Shown here in pieces: positions 24,713 to 32,699 of a stretch of DNA of 32,816 nucleotides; the first letter of the stretch is position 1, and every line of letters begins with the position of its first letter. A program made the position numbers and the translations under genes. Source of the stretch: JAZDGX01 sp964482205 (GTDB taxonomy: Bacteria > Eisenbacteria > RBG-16-71-46 > CAIMUX01 > WJJG01); contig CAYZWI010000021.1 of NCBI GenBank assembly GCA_964482205.1, forward strand, positions 1-32,816, in the 5' to 3' direction. The notes below the pieces were generated by a model. It was not told where the DNA came from and did not search any database. It worked only from the letters and a program-made list of their open reading frames with translations.

Positions 24713-27700
24713 ATGAATCCCGGAATGCAGACCCAAGAGCAGCTGCTCGCCTCGTTGCGCGAACGCACCAAGGAATTGAACTGCCTCTACGAGCTCGAAG
24801 GGCTGCTCAACCGCACGGAATCGATGGAAGAGACGCTGCAATCCGTCACCGACACGATCTGCACCGGCTGGCAGTTTCCGGACATCTGCCGGGTGGAACT
24901 CGTTCACGGCGATCGCGTGTTTCGCTCGGCGAATTTCGCCACCTCGCCCTGGATGCTGACCGCCGAGATCTTCGTGCAGGAAGAGCAGGTGGGCACGCTG
25001 AACGTCTACTACATCGAAGAGCGGCCCACCGCCTACCAAGGGCCGTTCATGCACGAAGAGACGCGCCTGGTCAACAACATCGCCCAGCGGCTCGGCCACT
25101 ATCTCCTCTATCAGCGGATGAAGGATCTGCATCAGACGCTCGATCGCACCGCAAGCGGGCGCGACGACGATTGGCGCGCGCCCATTCATCTGCTGCGCGA
25201 GAGCGATCGCAATCTCTATGTGCGTTTGGCGCGCAAGATGCTCAATCATCTCTATCGCATCGGGGTCACGGAAGTGCGCAGCATGCTGTCGAGCGGCGAT
25301 TCCGTCAGCGTCACCGGGGAGACGGGCGAGCAGAATGTGCCCGGCCCGCGGCGCGAGATCGATCACCTGCTCGCGAGCAGCGACCGCCCCTTCGAGCTGG
25401 CCGCGAAGCACTTGAGCAGCAGCGAGATGCTTTCGCGCGTGCAGCGCTGGATGCAGGAGGACAAGGCCGGCTTCTTCATGAACACGCTCCACAATCCGCG
25501 CTCCTCGTTGCCGGAGATCGCGGATGCGGTGCGGCGCTTTCATCACTTCGTCGCCGACGGCGCGGGCCTGCCCGAATCGACGCGCAAGAGCATACGCGTC
25601 TCGCTCTGCCAGCGCTTGCTGACCGAGCAGCTCGACTTCGTTCGTACCGCCAAGGACTATGTGCGCATCGCGGACTTCATCGAGCTGGTCGATCGCATGA
25701 TTCTGCCGGCCGGAAGCCACGGCAAGCTGGGAGGCAAGAGCGCCGGGCTCGTGCTCGCGCACAGCGTGCTCAATCACACCCGCGACCCCAAGCGGCCGGT
25801 GGGGGAGATCAAGATTCCGCGCACCTGGTATCTGGCCTCGGACGGGCTCTCCGATTTCGTGGGCTACAACGACCTTCAGGATGTGATCGAGCAGAAGTTC
25901 AAGGACATCGACGAGATCCGCCATGAGTATCCGAACATCATCCAGCTCTTCAAGAATTCGCCCTTCCCGCCGCGGGTGATCACCGGCCTCTCGGTGGCCC
26001 TCGACGATCTCGGGGATGTGCCCCTGATCGTGCGCAGCTCGAGCTTGCTCGAGGACCGGCTGGGGACCGCCTTCTCGGGCAAGTACAAGAGCCTCTTCGT
26101 CGGCAACCAGGGGACCAAGGAAGAGCGCCTCTCGGCGCTGCTCGACGCGATCGCCGAAGTGTACGCCTCCACCTTCGGCCCCGATCCGATCGAGTACCGA
26201 CGCGAGCACGGGCTGCTCGAGTTTCACGAGGAGATGGGCATCCTGATCCAGGAAGTCGTGGGCACGCGCGTGGGCAAGTACTACCTGCCCGCCTTTGCCG
26301 GCGTGGCCTTCAGCAACAACGAATTCCGCTGGTCGCCGCGGATCATGCGCGAGGACGGCTTGATCCGCCTCGTTCCCGGCCTCGGCACGCGCGCGGTCGA
26401 TCGCGTGCCGGACGATTACCCGATGTTGATCGTGCCGAAGCAGCCGCAATTGCGCGCGAATGTCGCCATCGACGAAGTCGTGCGCTACGCGCCCAAGAAG
26501 CTCGACGCGATCGATCTCGAGACGAACACGCTCGTGACCGTTTCGATTCGCGATCTGCTGCGCCAGTACGGCCGAGATTATCCGGCGATCGAGAATGTCT
26601 TCTCGGTGTTGCGCGGCGACATGCTCCAAAAACCGGTGGCGCTCATGCTCGATCCGGCCAAGGACGAGCTGGTTCCCGACTTTCGCGGCCTGGCCAACGA
26701 GACGCCCTTCATCATGCATCTGGGCAATATTCTCGGCATTCTTCAGACGCACCTGCGTACGCCAGTCGACATCGAATTCGCCCACGACGGTCGCGACTTC
26801 TATCTGCTCCAATGCCGCCCGCAGAGCTTCGCGGGAGAGGCCGCGCCCGCGCCGATTCCGCGCGATTTGCCGGCCGAGAATGTGCTCTTCTCCGCCAACC
26901 GCTATGTCTCGAACGGATGGATTCCCGACATCACTCACATCGTGTACGTCGATCCCGGCGCCTATTCGGAAATCGAGAGCCGCGACGACATGCTGGCGGT
27001 CGGGCGCGCGGTCGGGCAGTTGAACAAGCTGCTTCCCAAGCGGCAGTTCATTCTCATGGGACCGGGCCGCTGGGGCAGCCGCGGCGACATCAAGCTGGGC
27101 GTCAGCGTGACCTATGCGGACATCAACAACACCGCGATGCTGATCGAGATCGCGCGCAAGAAGGGGCAGTACCTGCCCGATCTCTCCTTCGGCACGCACT
27201 TCTTCCAGGATCTCGTGGAATCGCGCATTCGCTACCTGCCGCTCTATCCCGACAAGCAGGGAATCATGTTCAACGAGAACTTCTTCCTGAAGGCGCCGAA
27301 TCTGCTGGCCGAGATGTTGCCGGGCATGGCCGGCCTCGCTCCCGTGCTGCGCGTGATCGATGTGGCTGCCGCCGCGCAAGGCAGGATCCTGCGCGTGCTG
27401 ATGAATGCCGAGCTCGACGAGGCGGTGGGCGTGCTCACCACGCCGGGCGGTAATGCGGCGCAGGTGGAGGAGACGGCCGAGCAGACGCGCCACGAGCCGA
27501 TCCAGTACTGGCGCTGGCGGATGGAGATGGTCGAGAAGATTGCGGAGGAGATGGACGCGCAGCGATTCGGCGTGGTCGCGTTGTATGTGTTCGGCAGCGT
27601 GAAGAACGGAACGGCGGGACCGGCGAGCGACATTGATCTATTGATCCATTTCCGCGGCAACGATCGCCAGCGGGAAGCGCTCGCGCTCTGGTTGGATGGC

Positions 27701-27898
27701 TGGAGCATCTGCTTGGCCGAACTGAACTACCGGCGCACGGGATACAAGAAGGACCGGCTGCTGGACGTCGAGATCATCACCGACGAGGACATCGCGGGGA
27801 AGACGAGCTACGCGGCCAAGATCGGCGCGGTCACGGATGCGGCGCGCGAGGTGATGCTGGGCAAGCGGGAACAGGAGACCGCGATCGAGGGCCGCTAG
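24713..27898 (+). CDS. GAF-like/PEP synthase ATP-binding/nucleotidyltransferase fusion protein
   Basis: A 1061-residue soluble protein; AAAGGA precedes the ATG at 24713 by seven bases. Residues about 18-137 look like a GAF sensor domain (LYELEGLLNRTESMEETLQ, GTLNVYYIEERPTAYQGPF, AQRLGHYLLYQRM). A helical region follows to about 330. The PPDK-type ATP-grasp blocks are GKLGGKSAGL (337-346), RSSSLLEDRLGTAFSGKYKS (441-460), LIQEVVGTRVGKYYLPAFAG (511-530) and VDIEFA with LLQCRP (685-703). The GPGRWGSRGDIKLGV module (783-797), with SFGTHFFQDLV (825-835), matches the upstream paralogue. The C-terminal domain has a nucleotidyltransferase signature FGSVKNGTAGPASDIDLL (960-977; GS-x10-D-x-D). No phosphohistidine or PEP-binding domain is present. 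I infer a signal-responsive regulator that might nucleotidylate a partner. Confidence 0.87.
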   Translation: MNPGMQTQEQLLASLRERTKELNCLYELEGLLNRTESMEETLQSVTDTICTGWQFPDICRVELVHGDRVFRSANFATSPWMLTAEIFVQEEQVGTLNVYYIEERPTAYQGPFMHEETRLVNNIAQRLGHYLLYQRMKDLHQTLDRTASGRDDDWRAPIHLLRESDRNLYVRLARKMLNHLYRIGVTEVRSMLSSGDSVSVTGETGEQNVPGPRREIDHLLASSDRPFELAAKHLSSSEMLSRVQRWMQEDKAGFFMNTLHNPRSSLPEIADAVRRFHHFVADGAGLPESTRKSIRVSLCQRLLTEQLDFVRTAKDYVRIADFIELVDRMILPAGSHGKLGGKSAGLVLAHSVLNHTRDPKRPVGEIKIPRTWYLASDGLSDFVGYNDLQDVIEQKFKDIDEIRHEYPNIIQLFKNSPFPPRVITGLSVALDDLGDVPLIVRSSSLLEDRLGTAFSGKYKSLFVGNQGTKEERLSALLDAIAEVYASTFGPDPIEYRREHGLLEFHEEMGILIQEVVGTRVGKYYLPAFAGVAFSNNEFRWSPRIMREDGLIRLVPGLGTRAVDRVPDDYPMLIVPKQPQLRANVAIDEVVRYAPKKLDAIDLETNTLVTVSIRDLLRQYGRDYPAIENVFSVLRGDMLQKPVALMLDPAKDELVPDFRGLANETPFIMHLGNILGILQTHLRTPVDIEFAHDGRDFYLLQCRPQSFAGEAAPAPIPRDLPAENVLFSANRYVSNGWIPDITHIVYVDPGAYSEIESRDDMLAVGRAVGQLNKLLPKRQFILMGPGRWGSRGDIKLGVSVTYADINNTAMLIEIARKKGQYLPDLSFGTHFFQDLVESRIRYLPLYPDKQGIMFNENFFLKAPNLLAEMLPGMAGLAPVLRVIDVAAAAQGRILRVLMNAELDEAVGVLTTPGGNAAQVEETAEQTRHEPIQYWRWRMEMVEKIAEEMDAQRFGVVALYVFGSVKNGTAGPASDIDLLIHFRGNDRQREALALWLDGWSICLAELNYRRTGYKKDRLLDVEIITDEDIAGKTSYAAKIGAVTDAAREVMLGKREQETAIEGR

Positions 27899-27977
27899 CG
27901 CCTGCGTGCACGCATGCGCAGTGGATCGCGCTCCTGAGGGTCGAGCATGTCGCTGCGTGCGGGGTGTGTGGTCGCCA

Positions 27978-28129
27978 GGACCGGAAGGCTTCCGCGGGGA
28001 CGGCGCGCGCTTGAGGCAGTTCGCGCAGGGGGCGCGCGCCTCGTACGCTCGGCGTGTTGAACACCTGCAGCTCCTGAAGGCCGGGGCGTTCACGCCTCGC
28101 TTACGCCCCGCCGGGAAGCCTTCCGGTCC
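27978..28129. repeat. Structured element bounded by 16-bp inverted repeats
   Basis: GGACCGGAAGGCTTCC (27978-27993) and its exact reverse complement (28114-28129) enclose about 120 bases. With a two-base bulge the pairing continues inward (GCGGGG with CCCCGCCG), giving roughly 22 paired positions. The interior has further complementary pieces: GAGGC (28013-28017) with GCCTC (28038-28042), GTGTT-GAACAC, and GGGGCG with CGCCCC. This could be a structured RNA, a MITE/REP-like remnant or an extended terminator. I cannot assign it to a known family. Confidence 0.45.
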
Positions 28130-28350
28130 CGGCTCCCTCATTCGGCGCAGGCCTCATTCTTCGAGCGAAGTGGATCGCGATCCGTTGAGGCCGTTCGCTT
28201 CCCTCTGGCGGAGTGCTCGCATTTGGGCCACAATCCGCCACTCATGGACCCGGCAAACACCAGAGCCATCCGGCGAGTGGCGTCAGCCATGCCGGCAATG
28301 GAGTCGATCCCCGCGGGCGCGCGCGGTTTTCGCCCGATCATCTCTTCGCC

Positions 28351-28449
28351 GCGATCGCGGGATTCCAGGAAGCGCCGCGCCTCGATCCGTCGCTGTCGGC
28401 TCCGCGGATGCGTTTCGCGCGGATCTATGAAGAAGCGGGAGAAGAGGCG
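28351..28449 (+). pseudogene. Possible TPR-motif gene remnant
   Basis: In the frame open from 28213 to 28611 the segment AIAGFQEAPRLDPSLSAPRM, followed by RFARIYEEAGEEA, fits the tetratricopeptide pattern (F-x-x-A-x-R-L-D-P, then A-R-I-Y-E-E-A-G). The flanking translation is low-complexity Arg/Ser/Asp with no gene-like features and no ribosome-binding site. It may be a decayed TPR gene or chance. Low certainty. Confidence 0.25.
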
Positions 28450-28555
28450 GGAGCCCCGCGCTGCTGGAGCGCATCGGGCGATGATCGAGGGACGAGAGAT
28501 GAGATGAGCTTCGATCGAGCACGAACGCGACAATCGAGCGATGGGGACACCAGGG

Positions 28556-28619
28556 GCCTGATCGAGGACAGGAGCTCGCATTCGAGGGACGCGGGCCGGC
28601 AAGGAGCCTGATCGAGGAC
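28556..28619. repeat. Short direct repeats before the ABC ATPase gene
   Basis: GCCTGATCGAGGAC occurs at 28556-28569 and again at 28606-28619, 50 bases apart. Related pieces (TGATCGAGGGAC near 28483, TTCGAGGGACG near 28581) lie around them. The second copy ends nine bases before the ATG at 28628 and supplies the GAGG that probably acts as its ribosome-binding site. Confidence 0.5.
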
Positions 28620-28627
28620 GCAACAGC

Positions 28628-29350
28628 ATGATCGAATTGCGCAAGGTCTCGAAGAGCTACAACAAGGGCATGGTCAAAGCCGTCGACGAGCTCGATCTCG
28701 TCGTGGAGCCGGGCAGGATCTTCGGCTTCCTCGGACCCAACGGCGCGGGCAAGTCGACCACGATCAAGATGATCGTGGGACTGCTGAAGCCCGACAGCGG
28801 ATCCATCTTGCTCGACGGGATGGACACGCGCACGGATGCCCTGCGCTGCAAGGCGATCACTGCCTATGTGCCCGACAATCCCGATGTCTACGAGCGGCTC
28901 ACCGGCATGGAGTACCTGAACTTCATCGGCGATGTGTACGGGGTGGCGCGCAACGACCGGCTCGCGCGCATCACGCGCTGGTCGGGGGCCTTCGAGATGT
29001 CCGCCAACCTGCGCGGCCCCATTCAGAGCTACTCCCACGGCATGCGCCAGAAGATCGTGCTCATGGCCGCGCTCCTTCCCGAAGTGCGCGTGATGGTGCT
29101 CGACGAGCCGCTGGTCGGGCTCGATCCGCGCGCGGCCCGCGAACTGAAGGACGCGATGCGCGAACACTGCGATCGCGGAGGGACGCTTTTCTTCTCGACG
29201 CACATCATGGAAGTGGCCGAGAAGCTGTGCGACCGGATTGCGATCATCCACCGCGGCCGCCTGGTCGCGAGCGGCACGATGGAGGAGCTCAAGCGCTCGG
29301 CCGCGGGCCAATCGCTGGAAGCCATCTTCCTCGAGGCGACCGAATCATGA
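28628..29350 (+). CDS. ABC transporter ATPase (EcsA/YthP-type)
   Basis: A 240-residue ATPase. Seen: Walker A GPNGAGKST (36-44), a Q-loop position occupied by Asp in YVPDNPDVYERLT (80-92), the altered ABC signature YSHGMRQK (135-142), Walker B VMVLDEPLVGLDP (155-167) and switch His192 in FSTHIMEVAE. The YSHGM form and the overall size are typical of EcsA/YthP-type subunits that serve ABC-2-like exporters. The stop codon overlaps the start of the large permease gene (ATGA), so the two form one transporter. The substrate is unknown; Ecs-type systems are linked in other bacteria to envelope function and secretion. Confidence 0.92.
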   Translation: MIELRKVSKSYNKGMVKAVDELDLVVEPGRIFGFLGPNGAGKSTTIKMIVGLLKPDSGSILLDGMDTRTDALRCKAITAYVPDNPDVYERLTGMEYLNFIGDVYGVARNDRLARITRWSGAFEMSANLRGPIQSYSHGMRQKIVLMAALLPEVRVMVLDEPLVGLDPRAARELKDAMREHCDRGGTLFFSTHIMEVAEKLCDRIAIIHRGRLVASGTMEELKRSAAGQSLEAIFLEATES

Positions 29351-31017
29351 GCCGCCTCACCGCGCTCGTCGCCGTCGAGCTCAAGAATCACTTCTCGCCG
29401 CTGCTCTTTCTGCGTCAACTCCGCTTCGGCTTGCAGCGCCGCCGGGTGCTGCTTCTGACCGTCGTGATCATCGTCTGCCTGCTGCCGCTCTTCTTCATGC
29501 TGCTCCAGGGGCTGCATTGGCTGCACGCCGCCCTGCAGGCCATCGGCCAGCAATCGGCGATCGTCGCGATGGCCGTCATCGCCGGGCAGGTGCTGCTCTT
29601 CCTTTTCGGCTTCTTCTATGTGATCTCGGCCTTCTACTTCTCGCGCGATCTCGGGCTCCTCATTCCCCTGCCGCTGCGGCCGCGCGAGGTGCTCTTCTCG
29701 CGGCTCGCGATCGTGGTCAGCAACGAAGCGCTGATGACCGCGCCCGTCGTTCTCCCTCTGCTCGTCGGATACGGCATTCTGGATCATGCCCCGGTGGGCT
29801 ATTGGGTCATGCTGCTGCCCGTCTACCTGCTGCTGCCGGTGCTGCCGTTGTGCCTGGCGGGGCTCCTCGCGATGGGGCTCATGCGCGTCGTCAACCTTTC
29901 GCGCCGCAAGGACGCCTTCGTCGTCGTCGGCACGCTCGCCTTGATCGCTGTGCAACTCTTCATTCAATTGCGCACGCGCGGGGCGACGGAAGACGCGCAG
30001 GCGGTCCTGAGGATCCTGACCGATGAGGACGGAATCGTGCGCATGATCGGGCGCAACTTCCCGCCGAGCGTGTGGGCGACACGCAGTTTGACGCAGGCAT
30101 TTTCGTTGGGGGGCCTGGGCGAATTTGCGAAGCTGGCGGGAGTCTCGCTACTCGCCTTCGCAGGCCTGCTCGCGCTCGCCGAGAAGCTCTTCTACCAGGG
30201 AGCCATCGGCCTGTCGGAGGTCTCCTCCCGGCGCAAAGCGATGGCGGGAAGCGAGCTCGAGCGACGGATTTCCTCGGGGAGCCATCCCTTGCGCGCGACC
30301 TTCCTGCGCGAATGGCGGCTCATGAACCGTACGCCGATCTTCTTCCTCAATGGCGTGCTCGTGGTGGTGATCGTTCCGGCCGTGCTGCTCGTCATGATGA
30401 GCGCCGGATCGAGCGATCCCTTCGTCTCGATTCTCGCCAATCTCGGGAATCGTCATGCCACGGCCGTCATCCTGGGACTGACCGCGTTCTTTCTCGTGTG
30501 CGGCTGTTTGAACGGCACCGCTTCCTCGGCCTTTTCGCGCGAAGGCAAGCACTTCTGGATCTCGAAGACGATTCCGGTCGCATGGCGGACGCAGATCGCC
30601 GCGAAGCTGCTGCACGCCTGGCTGATCGCAGTGCTGGGAGCGTTCACCGCCGCGTTGGTCGCCTATCTGAAACTCAAGGCTTCCGTGCCCATCCTTCTCG
30701 CGGCGTTTCTGCTTGCAGTGGCCGCCGCGCTGCTTCTCACGCTCCTCGCCCTGCGCATCGACCTTGCGCGCCCGCGCCTGCAATGGACGAATCCGCAAGT
30801 GGCGATCAAGCAGAATTGGAATGTCTTCCTCGCGATGGTGGTGCAGTTCGGGATTCTCGGAGTGTTCGGTTTCGTGGCGCACTTCGCTTTTCAGGCGGGC
30901 ATTCCCGGCACCGGGCTGTATGTGGCGTTGCTGGCGATTGCGCTCGCAGGATCGTGGGCGCTTTGGCGCGAGATCGACCGCTTCGCGGACAAGAGATATC
31001 CCGAAATCGAAGGGTGA
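29347..31017 (+). CDS. Large ABC-2-like permease (YthQ-like)
   Basis: A 556-residue membrane protein with about twelve hydrophobic segments. The start at 29347 is set by the ATGA overlap with the ATPase gene; the frame is open upstream. The N-terminal part (LVAVELKNHFSPLLFLRQLR), the segment FYFSRDLGLLIPLPLRPREVLFSRL and the later FSREGKHFWISKTIPVAWRTQIAAK are typical of the putative ABC exporter permeases known as YthQ in Bacillus. In these the substrate path is formed by one long subunit instead of two short ones. The C-terminal half holds a helix bundle ending in REIDRFADKRYPEIEG. Together with the preceding ATPase it should form a complete two-component exporter in the inner membrane. Substrate not inferable. 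Confidence 0.88.
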   Translation: MSRLTALVAVELKNHFSPLLFLRQLRFGLQRRRVLLLTVVIIVCLLPLFFMLLQGLHWLHAALQAIGQQSAIVAMAVIAGQVLLFLFGFFYVISAFYFSRDLGLLIPLPLRPREVLFSRLAIVVSNEALMTAPVVLPLLVGYGILDHAPVGYWVMLLPVYLLLPVLPLCLAGLLAMGLMRVVNLSRRKDAFVVVGTLALIAVQLFIQLRTRGATEDAQAVLRILTDEDGIVRMIGRNFPPSVWATRSLTQAFSLGGLGEFAKLAGVSLLAFAGLLALAEKLFYQGAIGLSEVSSRRKAMAGSELERRISSGSHPLRATFLREWRLMNRTPIFFLNGVLVVVIVPAVLLVMMSAGSSDPFVSILANLGNRHATAVILGLTAFFLVCGCLNGTASSAFSREGKHFWISKTIPVAWRTQIAAKLLHAWLIAVLGAFTAALVAYLKLKASVPILLAAFLLAVAAALLLTLLALRIDLARPRLQWTNPQVAIKQNWNVFLAMVVQFGILGVFGFVAHFAFQAGIPGTGLYVALLAIALAGSWALWREIDRFADKRYPEIEG

Positions 31018-31082
31018 GAGACGATCGCCGGGGAGATGCGACCCGGCAGCCGATCGGGCGAACGTCGACCGTGGAGGGGTGT

Positions 31083-32600
31083 ATGGACGCTCTGTTCGCC
31101 TCGCTTCAACGGAATGTTCTGCGTTCGCCCTGGAAGACCTTCATCGTCGACGATCAGCGCCGTTGGCGAGGCATCGAGCTGTGGATGGCCTCGCGCGAGC
31201 TGGCGCGTCACATCGCCGCAGGCAGCGATCGACCGCGGATCGGGTTCATGCTCCCGACTTCCGGGCTCGCCGCGCTCACGATTCTGGGGATCCGGCGCCT
31301 GCAACGCACCATCGTGCCCGTGAACTATCTTCTGCCGCGCGCGGAACGGGACGCGGTGATCGCGCATGCCGACCTGGATGCGATCGTGACCGTGACTCCG
31401 ATGATCGCGCGCTTCGGCGAGCTGCCGGCGGGCGTTCGGCCGCTGCTCCTCGATCAGATGCCGTTGGGCCGCCTGTCGCTGCGTCTTCCGCCAGGTGCGC
31501 GCAGGGCGTCCTCCGCGCGGTCCATCGCATCCCGCGCGCATCCCGATGACGATCTCGCCGCGTTGCTCTACACCTCGGGCACTTCCGGCGGGCCGAAAGG
31601 CGTGATGCTCTCCGAGGCGAACTTGGAGAGCAACATTCACCAATGCATCGCCTGGGCGGGTCTTGGACCGGAGGCGGTGTTTCTCGGCGTGCTGCCTTCG
31701 TTCCATTGCTTCGGATTCACCGTGCTCACGCTCCTGCCTCTGTATCTCGGCGCGAAGGTCGTGTACACCGCCCGGTTCATGCCCGGCCGCGTGCTCGAAT
31801 TGCTGCGCGAGCACCGGCCGCGCGTGATGCTGGCCGTTCCGTCGATGCTCGGCGCGCTGCTGCGGCACGATCAGGCGAGACCGGAAGACTTCGCCTCGGT
31901 GAAGTACCTCGTATCGGGCGGCGAGCCGCTTTCGCAGGACATCTTCGACGGGTATCGGGAGCGCTTCGGCGTGACGCTGAACGAAGGCTACGGACTCACC
32001 GAGACATCTCCGGTCGACAACTGGTGCCGGCCCGAGGACCACAAACGCGGATCGGTGGGGCCGCCTCTGCCGGGAATCGAAGAGAAGATCGTCTCCGCCG
32101 ACGGGATGCGTTTGGGTCCCGGCGAGGAAGGGGAGATCCGCATCAAGGGGCCGAATGTCATGCGCGGCTATTACAGGGATGAAGCGACGACCGCGGCCGC
32201 CTTCGACGAGGAAGGCTTCTTCCGCACGGGAGACATCGGGCACCTGGATGCCGACGGGCATCTCTTCATCACCGGGCGCTTGAAGGAGATGATCATCATC
32301 GGCGGCGAGAATGTCTTCCCGCGCGTGATCGAGGAAGTGCTGAATGCGCATCCGCAGGTGGCCGCTTCGGCGGTGATCGGCATCTCGGATGCGCATCGCG
32401 GAGAAATGGTGCTCGCCTTCGTGGAGCCGATGACGGGAGCGGCCATCGATCCGAACGCGCTGCGCGCCTGGTGCCGCGATCGTCTCGCGCCCTATCAGGT
32501 CCCGCGCCGGGTGCAAGTGATCGCGGAGCTGCCGCGCAGCCCCAGCGGTAAGATCCTGAAACGCGAGCTGCGGAACCTGGTCGATAGTGCCGTGCAATGA
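31083..32600 (+). CDS. AMP-dependent acyl-CoA synthetase/ligase
   Basis: A 505-residue member of the ANL adenylating family, which activates a carboxylic acid with ATP and usually transfers it to CoA. The start at 31083 has GGAGGGG upstream; the frame is open earlier only by overlap with the permease gene. Seen: the phosphate-binding loop LLYTSGTSGGPKGVMLS (161-177), NEGYGLTETSP (300-310), EEGFFRTGDIG (377-386), the hinge and CoA region GRLKEMIIIGGENVFPRVIEE (398-418) and the catalytic Lys490 in RSPSGKILKREL. The sequence is most like medium- or long-chain fatty acyl-CoA ligases; the N-terminal domain is somewhat short. It lies 65 bases after the exporter genes and is probably co-transcribed, which hints at a lipid-related export role, though this is only suggestive. 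Confidence 0.93.
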   Translation: MDALFASLQRNVLRSPWKTFIVDDQRRWRGIELWMASRELARHIAAGSDRPRIGFMLPTSGLAALTILGIRRLQRTIVPVNYLLPRAERDAVIAHADLDAIVTVTPMIARFGELPAGVRPLLLDQMPLGRLSLRLPPGARRASSARSIASRAHPDDDLAALLYTSGTSGGPKGVMLSEANLESNIHQCIAWAGLGPEAVFLGVLPSFHCFGFTVLTLLPLYLGAKVVYTARFMPGRVLELLREHRPRVMLAVPSMLGALLRHDQARPEDFASVKYLVSGGEPLSQDIFDGYRERFGVTLNEGYGLTETSPVDNWCRPEDHKRGSVGPPLPGIEEKIVSADGMRLGPGEEGEIRIKGPNVMRGYYRDEATTAAAFDEEGFFRTGDIGHLDADGHLFITGRLKEMIIIGGENVFPRVIEEVLNAHPQVAASAVIGISDAHRGEMVLAFVEPMTGAAIDPNALRAWCRDRLAPYQVPRRVQVIAELPRSPSGKILKRELRNLVDSAVQ

Positions 32601-32640
32601 CTCCGGCGGAATCGGGGTGCCTGCGCACGCGCCGATCTGC

Positions 32641-32657
32641 CCGCCGTCTTTCGGCGG
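32641..32657. terminator. Hairpin after the acyl-CoA ligase gene
   Basis: CCGCCG (32641-32646), TCTTT, CGGCGG (32652-32657) is a 6-bp GC stem 40 bases after the stop. A second stem (CTTGCC/GGCAAG) follows at once. Neither has a T-run, so termination is only a possibility. Confidence 0.4.
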
Positions 32658-32699
32658 CCGGCCTTGCCTGGGCGGCAAGCAGCATGGATATTCCTTCCC

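Larger units (their letters stand above)
27899..28627. other. Intergenic region with inverted repeats and possible gene remnant
   Basis: About 729 bases without an accepted gene. It holds a 12-base palindrome TGCGTGCACGCA just after the preceding stop, a long imperfect inverted repeat (27978-28129), a frame with a TPR-like motif (28351-28449) and short direct repeats before the ABC gene. A promoter for the downstream operon is expected here but not clearly visible. Confidence 0.5.

Noticed and set aside
24665..27493. A 942-codon open frame on the minus strand opposite the GAF/ATP-grasp/nucleotidyltransferase gene
   Set aside because: It mirrors the real gene codon by codon, is rich in His/Arg/Glu/Ala, and has no motif; long antisense frames are expected in GC-rich genes with high third-position GC.
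27906..28430. A 174-codon plus-strand frame after the nucleotidyltransferase fusion gene
   Set aside because: It crosses the inverted-repeat element, has no ribosome-binding site, and its composition is not protein-like.
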